From positions 16,274 to 80,273 of the forward strand of contig JAKFDA010000093.1 of the NCBI GenBank assembly GCA_036676355.1: 64,000 bases of DNA. The letters are read 5' to 3'. Numbering within the stretch: position 1 is the stretch's first letter; every line of letters begins with the position of its first letter. The notes under the pieces are model-generated. The model saw only the letters and a list, made by a program, of their open reading frames with translations, was not told the origin of the DNA and searched no databases. The position numbers and the translations under genes were made by a program. This document shows positions 34,754 through 44,124 of the stretch, piece after piece. The stretch comes from ZC4RG42 sp036676355. Lineage in GTDB: Bacteria; Pseudomonadota; Gammaproteobacteria; Burkholderiales; SG8-39.

Positions 34754-36513
34754 GGCTCAACGCCGCCTTTCACGACAGCGCCGCCTGTCTGGTGCACGAC
34801 GGCATGCTGATCGCCGCCGCTGAGGAAGAGCGCTTCAGTCGCATCAAACACGCCAAACGACCGGTGCCGTTCAGTGTGTGGGAATTACCCTACAACGCGA
34901 TCGATTACTGTCTGCGTGAAGCGAACATCACGTTGGCCGATGTCGACCACGTCGCCTACTCGCTCGACCCCGCGCTGCTGCCGAATCGGCCCGAGCGCGA
35001 CGCGCCCATCGTGCTGCCGCAACATCCGCCCGCCGCGCGCAGCGTCGACCGCAAGCCCTGGGATGATCTGTTTTATCTGTATGTCGTCAACGCGCCGCGC
35101 CAATTGAGCGGCGGTGCCCCGCATCATCTGCGCGGGCGCATCAACCCCGGCAAGCCGCTGCGTTACGAATGGCATTTCGTCGAACACCATCTCGCTCATG
35201 AGTCGAGCGCGTTTCTCGCATCCCCTTACGAATCGTGCGCCGTGCTCACGCTCGACGGACGCGGCGAGCAGGCGACCACGACTTACGGCGTGTGGCGCGA
35301 CGGCGAGTTGCGCCGGCTGAAGCAGATCGATGTGCCGCACTCGCTCGGTCTGCTGTACGAAGACGTGACGCGCTATCTGGGCTTCCTGCACTCGTCCGAC
35401 GAGTACAAGGTCATGGCGCTCGCATCCTACGGCACGCCGCGCCATCTCGATGAGTTCCGCGACATCGTGCAGGTCGACGACGATGGCGGCTATCGCATCA
35501 ACGGCCCCGACCTGGAAAATCGCTTCGGTTCCGCGCGCGAGCACAGCGCTCCGTTCGATGCACGGCACTTCGATATCGCCGCATCGCTGCAGAAGGTGCT
35601 GGAGCAAAGCGCGCTCAGGCTCGCGGCATGGCTGCGCGAGGCGAGCGGCGAAAAACATCTGGCCATGGCGGGCGGCGTCGCGCTCAACTGCGTGATGAAC
35701 GCGCGCATTCGCGACAGCGGTCTGTACGACGACGTGTGGGTCCAGCCGGCCTCGGGCGACGCCGGCACCGCGCTGGGCGCCGCGCTATGGATCGACTATC
35801 GCCGTCGCGGCGAACGAAGCTGGCGGATGGATCACGCGTACTACGGTCCCGGCTACGGCGACGACGAGATCGAGCAACTGCTCGAATGGAGCAAGATCCC
35901 CTATCGGCGACTCGACAACGTGGCGGAAGAAACCGCCAAACTGCTTGCGCAGAATTACATCATCGGCTGGTTTCAGGGACGCATGGAATTCGGTCCGCGC
36001 GCGCTCGGTGCGCGCTCGATCCTCGCCTCGCCGATCGACCCCGACATGAAAGGTCGCCTCAACGAACTGAAGGATCGCGAGGATTTCCGCCCGGTCGCGC
36101 CTGTGGTGCTGGAAGAAAAACTCGACGAATGGTTCGTGCGCAAGGACGGCATCACGGGCAAGGCACCGTTCATGCTGTTCGTGTACGGCGTGCGAGAGGA
36201 TATCGCCACACGCATTCCGGCCGCGGTGCACGTAGACCGCACCGCACGCGTACAGACCGTCGATGCGCACGCCAATCCGCGCTATCGCGAACTGCTCGCG
36301 GCATTCGAGCGCCGCACCGGTGTGCCGGTGCTGGTCAATACCTCATTCAACAGCCGCGGGCAGCCGATCGTGTGTTCGCCGCGCGATGCCATCGAAGCGT
36401 TCTACAGCACGCCGCTCGATGCGCTGGTGATCGGCTCCTTCATGGTCACCAAGAATGTCACTGCGCAGGGTGACCCATTGCTCGCCGCGTCGGTGGCCGA
36501 GGCCATCGTATGA
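34741..36513 (+). CDS. Carbamoyltransferase, NodU/CmcH family
   Basis: 590 residues from GTG 34741, with GGAG upstream. The N-terminal kinase-like fold begins LGLNAAFHDSAACLV and contains HHLAHESSAF and LTLDGRGE; the C-terminal part has GRMEFGPRALGARSILA, FRPVAPVV and VLVNTSFNSRGQPIV, all hallmarks of O-carbamoyltransferases that use carbamoyl phosphate and ATP to decorate a sugar hydroxyl. It suggests a carbamoylated polysaccharide or glycolipid. Lies within the tight operon. Confidence 0.93.
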   Translation: MYTLGLNAAFHDSAACLVHDGMLIAAAEEERFSRIKHAKRPVPFSVWELPYNAIDYCLREANITLADVDHVAYSLDPALLPNRPERDAPIVLPQHPPAARSVDRKPWDDLFYLYVVNAPRQLSGGAPHHLRGRINPGKPLRYEWHFVEHHLAHESSAFLASPYESCAVLTLDGRGEQATTTYGVWRDGELRRLKQIDVPHSLGLLYEDVTRYLGFLHSSDEYKVMALASYGTPRHLDEFRDIVQVDDDGGYRINGPDLENRFGSAREHSAPFDARHFDIAASLQKVLEQSALRLAAWLREASGEKHLAMAGGVALNCVMNARIRDSGLYDDVWVQPASGDAGTALGAALWIDYRRRGERSWRMDHAYYGPGYGDDEIEQLLEWSKIPYRRLDNVAEETAKLLAQNYIIGWFQGRMEFGPRALGARSILASPIDPDMKGRLNELKDREDFRPVAPVVLEEKLDEWFVRKDGITGKAPFMLFVYGVREDIATRIPAAVHVDRTARVQTVDAHANPRYRELLAAFERRTGVPVLVNTSFNSRGQPIVCSPRDAIEAFYSTPLDALVIGSFMVTKNVTAQGDPLLAASVAEAIV

Positions 36514-37511
36514 ACACATCACTGCAACAGGCGGGCGCGCCGCTGGTGTCCGTGGTCGTCCCGACGTGCGGAAGACCGACGCTGCTGCGACGCTGCCTGC
36601 TCGCCCTGCGACGTCAGCGTATGCCGGGCAACAGCTACGAGATCATCGTTGCCGACGACGGTCACTCGGACGCGACGCAGCGCCTCGCGGAACAACTCGA
36701 TGGTGCGGATCCCGAAGGGCCGCGCGTGCGCTACGTCCGCTCGCCTGGTTGCAAAGGCGGCCCCGCCGGTGCGCGCAACGCCGGCTGGCGCGCGGCGCAT
36801 GCGCCGGTGATCGCCTTCACCGACGACGATACCGTGCCCGCACGCGACTGGCTGGACGAAGGAATGCACGCGCTGCAACCGGGCGTTGCCGCCGCCACCG
36901 GCCGTACGCGCGTGCCGCTGCCGAGTGCCCCGACCGATTGGCAGCGCAACACCGCAGGACTCGAACGCGGCGAGTTCATCACCGCCAACTGTTTCGTACG
37001 GCGCGAGGTGCTGGAGGAACTGGACGGTTTCGACGAACGCTATCGTCGTCCGTGGCGCGAGGATTCCGACCTGCATTTCGCCATGCTGGAGCGAGGCATG
37101 GCGATCGCGCATGCGCCGCGCGCGCTGGTGCTTCATCCCGCACGCGAGGCTCCCTGGGGAGTCAGCGCGAAGATTCAGCAAAACGTTTACTTCGACGCGC
37201 TGCTGTTCAGGAAACATCCGCTGTTATACCGCGCGCGCATTTCTCCCGGCCCGCCGCTACGCTACTATTTCGCCGTCTCCGCGCTCGGCCTCGCCGCGAT
37301 CGGCCTGCTCCGCGGCGCCCCGCTGCTGGCGCTCGGCGGGGGAACCGCCTGGCTCGCATGGACGGTCGGTTTCGCCGCCTATCGATTGCGCCACACTTCG
37401 CACGATCCGCGCCATATCGCCGAAATGCTTTACACCTCGGCGGTCATTCCGCCGCTAGCGGTGTATTGGCGCATCGCCGGCGCGCTGCGTTTCAAGGTCG
37501 CCTTCGCATGA
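36510..37511 (+). CDS. Glycosyltransferase family 2 with C-terminal membrane region
   Basis: 333 residues. GT-A fold: VSVVVPTCGRPTLLRRCL, the DDD metal site in FTDDDTVPARDW, and the ED motif in RPWREDSDLHFA. Two hydrophobic helices lie near residues 255-300, so it is probably attached to the inner membrane. Overlaps both neighbours by ATGA. Adds a sugar from a nucleotide donor; the specificity is unknown. Confidence 0.9.
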   Translation: MNTSLQQAGAPLVSVVVPTCGRPTLLRRCLLALRRQRMPGNSYEIIVADDGHSDATQRLAEQLDGADPEGPRVRYVRSPGCKGGPAGARNAGWRAAHAPVIAFTDDDTVPARDWLDEGMHALQPGVAAATGRTRVPLPSAPTDWQRNTAGLERGEFITANCFVRREVLEELDGFDERYRRPWREDSDLHFAMLERGMAIAHAPRALVLHPAREAPWGVSAKIQQNVYFDALLFRKHPLLYRARISPGPPLRYYFAVSALGLAAIGLLRGAPLLALGGGTAWLAWTVGFAAYRLRHTSHDPRHIAEMLYTSAVIPPLAVYWRIAGALRFKVAFA

Positions 37512-38539
37512 ACGCGCGCCCCGATCTGCTCGCCGATATTGCGACGACCGTACCACTGCCGCGCTTTGTGCAGATCGAGCCGGTCGGGCAATGCAATCTC
37601 CGCTGCGCCATGTGCACGATTCAGTATCGCGCCGATGCACCGCATGACGGCTCACCCGCGCTGCTCTCGTTCGACGATTTCACCCGACTGCTGGCGCAGT
37701 TCGATGATGTCGATGCGCTACACCTGCAGGGCCTCGGCGAACCGCTCATGAATCCGGACTTCTTTCGCATGGTGCGCCATGCGGTGGACCGCGGCTTCAA
37801 GGTTTCCACCAACAGCAATCTCACCCTGCTCAGCGAAGCGCGCGCGCAGGCTTGCGTGGACAGCGGCCTCGACACGTTGCACATCTCGCTCGACGGCGCC
37901 AGCGCAGCGGTGTACGAATCGATCCGCCATGGGGCCTCCTTCGCCAAGGTCATGCGTAATCTCGAGCGGATCGTCGCCGCAAAAGAGCGATTGCAGAGCG
38001 CGACACCTCATCTGCGCATCGTGACGGTAGTGATGCGCAAGAACCTGGACGAACTCGCCGATATCGTCACGCTGGCTTTCACGCATGGCGTCGACTCGGT
38101 TTTTGTGCAGCATCTAAGCCATGATTTCCAGGAAAGCTCGTTACCCGAAGCGTACATCCCGATGCGCAGTTTCGTGCAAAACGAATCGCTGCTGAACGAA
38201 GACCGGGCGCGCATCCGCACGTGTTTCGGGCACGCGCGCGAGCGCGCCGCCGCGCTCGGCGTGCAATTGCGACTGCCGGCGCTCGAAAGCGAACGTCGCA
38301 ATTCCACGCCATGCGGTTGCGACTGGCCCTGGCGCGGCGCCTACCTGACCTTTCGCGGCGAAGCGTTGCCATGCTGCATGGTCAGCACGCCGGAACGTTT
38401 CCGACTGGGCAATATGCTGCAGCGCGGCGTCAGCGAGGTGTGGAACGACATGCCTTATCGGCAACTGCGCGAAGCGCTGGAGTCCGGCCACCCGCCCGAT
38501 ATCTGCCGTTCCTGTTCTCTCTATCGGCATACCTTCTGA
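37508..38539 (+). CDS. Radical SAM protein with SPASM-like C-terminus
   Basis: 343 residues from ATG 37508 (ATGA overlap). The Fe-S motif CNLRCAMC lies near residue 28-35 with GLGEPLMNP as the SAM-binding stretch. C-terminal cysteines in CGCDWPW, LPCC and CRSCSLY suggest a second cluster as in SPASM/twitch proteins. In polysaccharide clusters such enzymes may modify a sugar or a peptide; the substrate is unknown. 2 nt separate it from the next gene. Confidence 0.9.
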   Translation: MNARPDLLADIATTVPLPRFVQIEPVGQCNLRCAMCTIQYRADAPHDGSPALLSFDDFTRLLAQFDDVDALHLQGLGEPLMNPDFFRMVRHAVDRGFKVSTNSNLTLLSEARAQACVDSGLDTLHISLDGASAAVYESIRHGASFAKVMRNLERIVAAKERLQSATPHLRIVTVVMRKNLDELADIVTLAFTHGVDSVFVQHLSHDFQESSLPEAYIPMRSFVQNESLLNEDRARIRTCFGHARERAAALGVQLRLPALESERRNSTPCGCDWPWRGAYLTFRGEALPCCMVSTPERFRLGNMLQRGVSEVWNDMPYRQLREALESGHPPDICRSCSLYRHTF

Positions 38540-38541
38540 GC

Positions 38542-39615
38542 ATGGCGCACGCACATCCGGATCGCGTTTCGCCAACACCGCAGCGCATTGCGGTGTTTCG
38601 CGCCTTGCAGATCGGCGACATGCTGGTCGTCGTGCCGGCCTTGCGCGCATTGCGTCGTGCCTATCCCCGCGCGCACATCACGCTTATCGGTTTACCGTGG
38701 GCGCGCGACTTCGTCGAACGCTTCGGCTATTGCGACGACCTGCTCGAATTCCCCGGCTACCCCGGCCTGCCCGAGTGCGAACCCGACACGCGGGCGCTGG
38801 CGGATTTTTACACTGCGGCACGCGCCCGGCGCTTCGATCTCGCCTTGCAGATGCACGGCAGCGGGCGCTTGACCAACGCGCTCGTACTCGAACTGGGCGC
38901 GCAGGCCGTTACGGGCTTCCGCCCCGCCGAAGCCCGCGCGCCGTCGCACTTCCTGCCATGGCAAACCCATCAGTCCGAACTGCGCCGTTATCTCGACCTG
39001 ATGAGCGCGATCGGCGTACCGCCGCAGGGCGAGCATCTCGAATTCCCCGTCCGTCCGGCAGAACAACACGAAGCAGCCGAATTGCTGAAGCGCCATTTTC
39101 CGCTTGCTGCCGCGCCCTACATCTGCCTGCACGCCGGTGCGCGTCTGCCGTCGCGCCGCTGGCCGGCCGAACGTTTCGCCGCCGTAGCGGATGCGCTTGC
39201 GCGCCACGGCTACACCATTGTGCTGACCGGCGCGCCTGAAGAAGCCGCTGTCGGCATTCAAGTGTGCGAAGGGATGCGTCGAGCCGCGGTCAACCTGATC
39301 GGCAAAACCAGCCTGGGGGCGTTTGCCGCCTTGGTGCGCGCAGCGCGCCTGCTGATCTGCAACGATACCAGCGCCTCGCATGTGGCCGCCGCGACGCGCA
39401 CGCCGAGTGTCGTAATTTCTTCCGCCGCGGATGTGGCGCGCTGGCGCCCGCTGGATCAAAGCCGTCATCGCGTGCTTTGGCATGACACCGACTGTCGCCC
39501 TTGCGATCACGCCATCTGCCCGACCCGACACGAATGCGCACTGGGCGTCGAGGCCAAATCCGTCATCGCGATGGCCCGCGATTTGCTGAATGTGGGCGAA
39601 CGCGACGCGGCGTAA
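38542..39615 (+). CDS. Glycosyltransferase family 9 (heptosyltransferase-like) 2
   Basis: 357 residues from ATG 38542. FRALQIGDMLVVVPALRALR at the N-terminus is the GT9 start motif. LHAGARLPSRRWPAERFA and LLICNDTSASHVAAATRTPSVV are in the C-terminal half, and CRPCDHAICP near the end resembles the Cys-rich tail of the other GT9 here. A second heptose-type transfer is likely. Confidence 0.9.
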   Translation: MAHAHPDRVSPTPQRIAVFRALQIGDMLVVVPALRALRRAYPRAHITLIGLPWARDFVERFGYCDDLLEFPGYPGLPECEPDTRALADFYTAARARRFDLALQMHGSGRLTNALVLELGAQAVTGFRPAEARAPSHFLPWQTHQSELRRYLDLMSAIGVPPQGEHLEFPVRPAEQHEAAELLKRHFPLAAAPYICLHAGARLPSRRWPAERFAAVADALARHGYTIVLTGAPEEAAVGIQVCEGMRRAAVNLIGKTSLGAFAALVRAARLLICNDTSASHVAAATRTPSVVISSAADVARWRPLDQSRHRVLWHDTDCRPCDHAICPTRHECALGVEAKSVIAMARDLLNVGERDAA

Positions 39616-39673
39616 GAGGAGAAGCTTGAACGAGCGAAGGCCTTCAAATTTTTTGTCAACGAGATTTTGAAAC

Positions 39674-40618
39674 GTGAAACGTCTCCGCATCCTCACCTGG
39701 CATGTGCACGGTAATTACCTCTATTACCTCACTCAGGTTCCGCACGATTTTTTCGTGCTGACGGATGCACGGCGCTCGCCGGGTTATGCCGGTCGCGCCG
39801 GCACGCTGCCGTGGGGGCCGAACGTGATCGAAGTGCCGGTGGCGCAGGTGCGCGAAACGCCGTTCGACTGCGTGCTGTATCAATCGCGCCGGGGCTGGGA
39901 GCGCGACCGCCTCGATCTGCTGTCCGAAGCGCAGCGCAAACTGCCGCGCATTTTTCTGGAACACGATCCGCCGCAGGCGCATCCGACCGACACGCGGCAC
40001 TTCGTCGACGATCCGGGCGCGATGCTGGTTCATGTCACGGCTTTCAACGCTTTGATGTGGGACAGCGGCCGCACACCCACGACCGTCATCGAGCACGGCG
40101 TCAAGCCGCTCAGCACGGCGCGCTACAGCGGTGAACTCGAACGGGGCATCGTCGTTGTGAACAATCTGCGCAAACGCGGTCGTCGCCTCGGCGCCGACGT
40201 GTTTCACCGGGTGCGCGAACAGGTACCTCTCGATCTGGTCGGCATGGACGCCGAAAGCGCCGGCGGATCCGGGGAAATCGGCAACGTCGCGCTGACCGCG
40301 CATATCGCGCGCTACCGTTTTTTTTTCAACCCGATCCGCTGGACGAGCCTGGGGCTGGCGGTCATCGAAGCGATGATGGTGGGGCTACCCATTGTCGGGC
40401 TGGCTACCACCGAGATGAGCACTGTCGTGCGCAACGGCGAGTCGGGCTGGGTGGATACGCGCATCGAAGTACTGGTGGAACGCATGCAGGCGCTGTTGGC
40501 CGACCCGGCCGAAGCGCGCCGGCTCGGCGAAAACGCGCGCCGCGACGCGCTCGAGCGCTTCAATATCGATCGCTTCGCGGCCGAGTGGTCACGCCTCTTG
40601 CTAGAGGTCTGCACATGA
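39674..40618 (+). CDS. Glycosyltransferase, GT4-like, short
   Basis: 314 residues from GTG 39674; the 58-nt space before it contains no other start. The Rossmann C-half with FFNPIRWTSLGLAVIEAMMVGLPIVGL and GESGWVDT is GT4-like, while the N-terminal half is reduced. Nine T in a row at 40318-40326 encode Phe-Phe-Phe and are a possible slippage site. Donor and acceptor unknown. Confidence 0.82.
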   Translation: MKRLRILTWHVHGNYLYYLTQVPHDFFVLTDARRSPGYAGRAGTLPWGPNVIEVPVAQVRETPFDCVLYQSRRGWERDRLDLLSEAQRKLPRIFLEHDPPQAHPTDTRHFVDDPGAMLVHVTAFNALMWDSGRTPTTVIEHGVKPLSTARYSGELERGIVVVNNLRKRGRRLGADVFHRVREQVPLDLVGMDAESAGGSGEIGNVALTAHIARYRFFFNPIRWTSLGLAVIEAMMVGLPIVGLATTEMSTVVRNGESGWVDTRIEVLVERMQALLADPAEARRLGENARRDALERFNIDRFAAEWSRLLLEVCT

Positions 40619-40712
40619 CCGGGGTGGGATTCGATGCATCTGGCCTCTGCGGTTTTTCCGGGGGTTTTTACGAGGCAGTCCCCTTAAACGCCCGATCGAA
40701 GGAAGCGCCGCC

Positions 40713-41912
40713 ATGCTGAACAGCTTTTTCATCGCCGGCTTTCCCGGCACGACCCGCGTGCCGCGCAGCGGCCGCCGGATCGAGCAGGCGGAAATTTGCG
40801 GCCACCAGCGCTTTTACGCGCAGGACTACGTCCGTGCCAGAAAACTCGGCTTGCAGGTCGCGCGCGAGTCGGCGCAATGGCCGGCAATCGAGCGTGTTGC
40901 GGGACACTACGATTTTTCCTTTGTGCGGCGTCGCATCCACTGCGCGCGCGCGCAAGGCATTCAACTGATCTGGACCCTGCTCGACGGCGGCTGGCCGTCG
41001 GACCTGGACGTCATGCGACCGGTATTCGTGCAGCGTTTCGCCGCCTACGCACGTGCCTTCGCGAGACTGTTACGCGATCAGGAGGTCAAGGATCCGGTCG
41101 TCGTGCCGATTAACGAAATCGGTCCGCTCGCGCGCGCGGGTGGCGAACTGGCGCATGCCTTTCCGTTTCTGGAGGAGCGCGGCCTTGAATTGCGCTGCCA
41201 GCTCGTGCGCGCGTCGGTCGCGGCGATCGATGCGCTGCGCGAGGTCATCCCGGAAATTCGCATCATGCACGTCGAACCGATGTTTCACGTCGCGCCGCAT
41301 CCGTTCCACCCGGAGGACAGCGACGCGGCCGAATCGATGCGCCGCGAACAATATGCGGTGTTCGACATGCTGAGCGGCCGCATCTGGCCGCAACTCGGCG
41401 GACGCGAGCATCATCTCGATGTGCTCGGTGTCAGCCACTACCTCGCCGGTCAGTATTACTACGCTGGCCCAAAACATCCGGGCAAGATGATCAACCCGCA
41501 AGCCGCGGAATGGCGCCGCCTGAGCGACATGCTGGCCGAAGTCGGACGGCGTTACACCTGCCCGTTGCTGCTTGCCGCCACCGGCCATGACGGCGCCGGA
41601 CGCGCCGCATGGCTGCGCTACGTCTGCCGCGAGGTGCAGCATGCGACTGCGCGAGGCATCGCGGTGAAAGGGGTGTGCATGCAGCCGATCGTCGACTGCA
41701 CCGCACCGCAATTCGAAGCGCGCAGCGCGAGCGGCCTATGGGGCGCCGCCGACGAGGAAGGCGAACGCAGTGTCGATATGTGGCTCGCCAAGGAACTGCG
41801 CGAACAGCAACGCGCCTTCGAGCGCATGAGCAGCGTGTCGGGCATGAACGCGACCGAACTGGACGTCGCCGAACGCGCGCGCATCGCCAGCAACCGGGCG
41901 CTCGACGCATGA
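40713..41912 (+). CDS. Glycoside hydrolase-like (GH1/GH5 clan) protein
   Basis: 399 residues, ribosome site AAGGAAG. A TIM-barrel is suggested by QRFYAQDYVRARKLGLQVARESAQW, NEIGPLARAGG (Asn-Glu pair at the place of the acid/base in clan A hydrolases) and LDVLGVSHYLAGQYYY (a Tyr-containing barrel strand). A clear nucleophile Glu is not identified, so it may be a catalytically altered family member. No signal peptide; a cytoplasmic role in trimming or making a glycan intermediate is inference. ATGA overlap with the next gene. Confidence 0.65.
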   Translation: MLNSFFIAGFPGTTRVPRSGRRIEQAEICGHQRFYAQDYVRARKLGLQVARESAQWPAIERVAGHYDFSFVRRRIHCARAQGIQLIWTLLDGGWPSDLDVMRPVFVQRFAAYARAFARLLRDQEVKDPVVVPINEIGPLARAGGELAHAFPFLEERGLELRCQLVRASVAAIDALREVIPEIRIMHVEPMFHVAPHPFHPEDSDAAESMRREQYAVFDMLSGRIWPQLGGREHHLDVLGVSHYLAGQYYYAGPKHPGKMINPQAAEWRRLSDMLAEVGRRYTCPLLLAATGHDGAGRAAWLRYVCREVQHATARGIAVKGVCMQPIVDCTAPQFEARSASGLWGAADEEGERSVDMWLAKELREQQRAFERMSSVSGMNATELDVAERARIASNRALDA

Positions 41913-42949
41913 GGCGTCGCACGCGTCAACGCGTGTTGGTGACCGGCGGCGCCGGCTTTCTCGGCTCGCACCTGTGCGATCGACTGCTCGCGCAGGGCGA
42001 TGAAGTGCTGTGCGTCGATAACTTCTACACCGGCGATCGCGACAACATCGCGCACCTGCTGCGCCATACGCGCTTCGAACTGATGCGCCACGACATCACT
42101 TTTCCGCTGTACGTCGAGGTCGACCGCATCTATAACCTCGCCTGCCCGGCATCACCGATTCACTACCAGACCGATCCGGTGCAGACCCTGAAAACCTGCA
42201 TCCACGGCGCAATCAACATGCTCGGGCTGGCCAAGCGCCTGGGTATACCGATCCTGCAGGCTTCGACCAGCGAGGTCTATGGCGACCCGACGGAGCATCC
42301 GCAATTCGAAGGCTATTGGGGACACGTGAATCCGACCGGACCACGCGCCTGTTACGACGAAGGAAAACGCTGCGCCGAAACGCTGTTCTTCGACTACCAT
42401 CGCCAGCATCGCGTGCCGGTGAAAATCGCGCGCATCTTCAATACCTATGGTCCGCGCATGGCCGACGACGATGGCCGCGTCGTATCGAATTTCATCATGC
42501 AGGCGTTACGCGGCGAGCCGATCACGCTTTACGGCGACGGCGCGCAAACGCGCTCCTTCTGCTATGTGGACGATCTCGTCGACGGACTGATACGGCTGAT
42601 GAACACCGAGAACGAGTTCATCGGTCCGGTCAATTTCGGCAATCCGGCCGAAACAACGGTGCACCAACTTGCAGAACGCATCATTGCCCTTACCGAGTCG
42701 ACCTCCGCGATCGAATATCGTCCTTTACCGACCGATGATCCGGTACGGCGTTGCCCCGATATCGGGCTTGCTCAGACCAGACTCGGATGGTCACCGCAGA
42801 TCGAACTGGAAGAAGGTTTGAAACAAACCATCGGTTACTTCTGCGCTGCGCTCGAAATCGATGTCCCGGCACAATGCGTCGCACATCTGTCGCCGCCGGA
42901 TTCAATACCGCGCCGATTGGCGGGCGCATCGGCCATGCCCGATTTCTGA
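41909..42949 (+). CDS. UDP-glucuronate decarboxylase (UDP-xylose synthase)-like NAD-dependent epimerase
   Basis: 346 residues; start by ATGA overlap. VTGGAGFLGSHLCDRLL binds NAD; YNLACPASPIHYQTDPVQTLKT and the catalytic YDEGKR (Tyr-x3-Lys) with ARIFNTYGPRM are the standard signature of UDP-glucuronate decarboxylases making UDP-xylose. UDP-xylose would be a sugar donor for the cluster. Last gene; it converges on the histidine kinase gene 34 nt away. Confidence 0.92.
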   Translation: MRRRTRQRVLVTGGAGFLGSHLCDRLLAQGDEVLCVDNFYTGDRDNIAHLLRHTRFELMRHDITFPLYVEVDRIYNLACPASPIHYQTDPVQTLKTCIHGAINMLGLAKRLGIPILQASTSEVYGDPTEHPQFEGYWGHVNPTGPRACYDEGKRCAETLFFDYHRQHRVPVKIARIFNTYGPRMADDDGRVVSNFIMQALRGEPITLYGDGAQTRSFCYVDDLVDGLIRLMNTENEFIGPVNFGNPAETTVHQLAERIIALTESTSAIEYRPLPTDDPVRRCPDIGLAQTRLGWSPQIELEEGLKQTIGYFCAALEIDVPAQCVAHLSPPDSIPRRLAGASAMPDF

Positions 42950-42983
42950 AGACCCCCGGCGCGAGAACTCTTCTTCGCTTGGC

Positions 42984-44084
42984 TTATTGCCGCAACGGCA
43001 GGCGCACGTTGAACTGACTGCCTTTGCCCGGTCCGTCACTGCGCGCCTGCACAATGCCGTTGTGCATGGTCACGAATTCGCGCACCAGCGCGAGCCCGAT
43101 GCCCAGGCCGCCTTTGGCGACGGCCCCGTCCGCTTGTGTAAAGAGTTCGAATATCCGCGGCAGCGCCTCGGGGTCGATCCCGCATCCGGTGTCTACGATC
43201 TTGACGACGGCTTCCGCGCCCTCCACGGTGGCTTCGACTGTTATCTGCCCACCGTCCGGGGTGAACTTCGTGGCGTTCTGGAGCAGATTGACAAACACCT
43301 GATGCAACCGGTCGATGTCGCACAGGACCGGAATGGGAGCCTCGAGCAATATCGTTTTAAGCATCTGTCGTTTTTGTCCGGCCGATTCAGCCACTGTTGC
43401 GACAGCCAGATCCACCACACCGCGCAGGTCGACTTCGCGCATGTTCAGTGCGACCTTGCCGGTTTCCACGCGGGTAACGTCGAGCAGGTCGTCCACCAGC
43501 CGTTTGATGAAGTCGATCTGACGCTGCATGATCTTGATCGGGAAGAGCAGATCGGCATCGCCATGCGTCTTTATGCGCACGATCTCCAGCGCGTTCGACA
43601 GCGGCGAGATCGTATTGCGCACTTCATGGCCCAGCGTTCCGATAAAGCCGCTACGCTCCTTTTCGGCGCGCCCGCATATCGTTGCCCGATTACGCAGCGC
43701 TTCGAGTTGCTGCTTCAACTCGGTGCGATCTTCGAGGATCTTGCAGTAGCCCGTTATCTCGCCTTGCGCGCTTGTCAGTTCGACCAGGCATCCCATCGCC
43801 CAGAAGCGAGTGCCGTCCGCGCGCAGCATCCAGCGATCGTCTTCCGATGATTTACGTGCATTGGCCGCGTCGATTTCGTAGCGCGGGATGCCGCGCTCGA
43901 CATCCTCGGGAACGAACAGCAAATCCATCTGATGACCGATTACATCGACCGCCTCGTATCCAAACAGGGACGAAGCCTTGGCATTCAACCACTGGATCTT
44001 TCTGTTTGCGTCAAGCAGGATGATGGCGTGCTGCGGTGTCTGCGCCGCAAACAACACCATCAGCGCCGTTGCTTCCATGCCCAT
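42984..44084 (-). CDS. Cytosolic PAS histidine kinase
   Basis: 366 residues. One PAS domain (~15-125: AIILLDANRKIQWLNAKASSLFGYEA), HisKA with FIGTLGHEVRNTISPL (phospho-His near residue 153), and an ATPase domain with VFVNLLQNATKFTP and GGLGIGLALV. No membrane helix and no receiver, so it needs a separate response regulator. Lies downstream of the 44125-44883 gene and could be the end of the long minus-strand operon. Confidence 0.9.
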   Translation of the reverse strand: MGMEATALMVLFAAQTPQHAIILLDANRKIQWLNAKASSLFGYEAVDVIGHQMDLLFVPEDVERGIPRYEIDAANARKSSEDDRWMLRADGTRFWAMGCLVELTSAQGEITGYCKILEDRTELKQQLEALRNRATICGRAEKERSGFIGTLGHEVRNTISPLSNALEIVRIKTHGDADLLFPIKIMQRQIDFIKRLVDDLLDVTRVETGKVALNMREVDLRGVVDLAVATVAESAGQKRQMLKTILLEAPIPVLCDIDRLHQVFVNLLQNATKFTPDGGQITVEATVEGAEAVVKIVDTGCGIDPEALPRIFELFTQADGAVAKGGLGIGLALVREFVTMHNGIVQARSDGPGKGSQFNVRLPLRQ

Positions 44085-44124
44085 TTGCGGCTTGAAATGC
44101 CGGCGCCTTGTGCCGATGCGCTTC

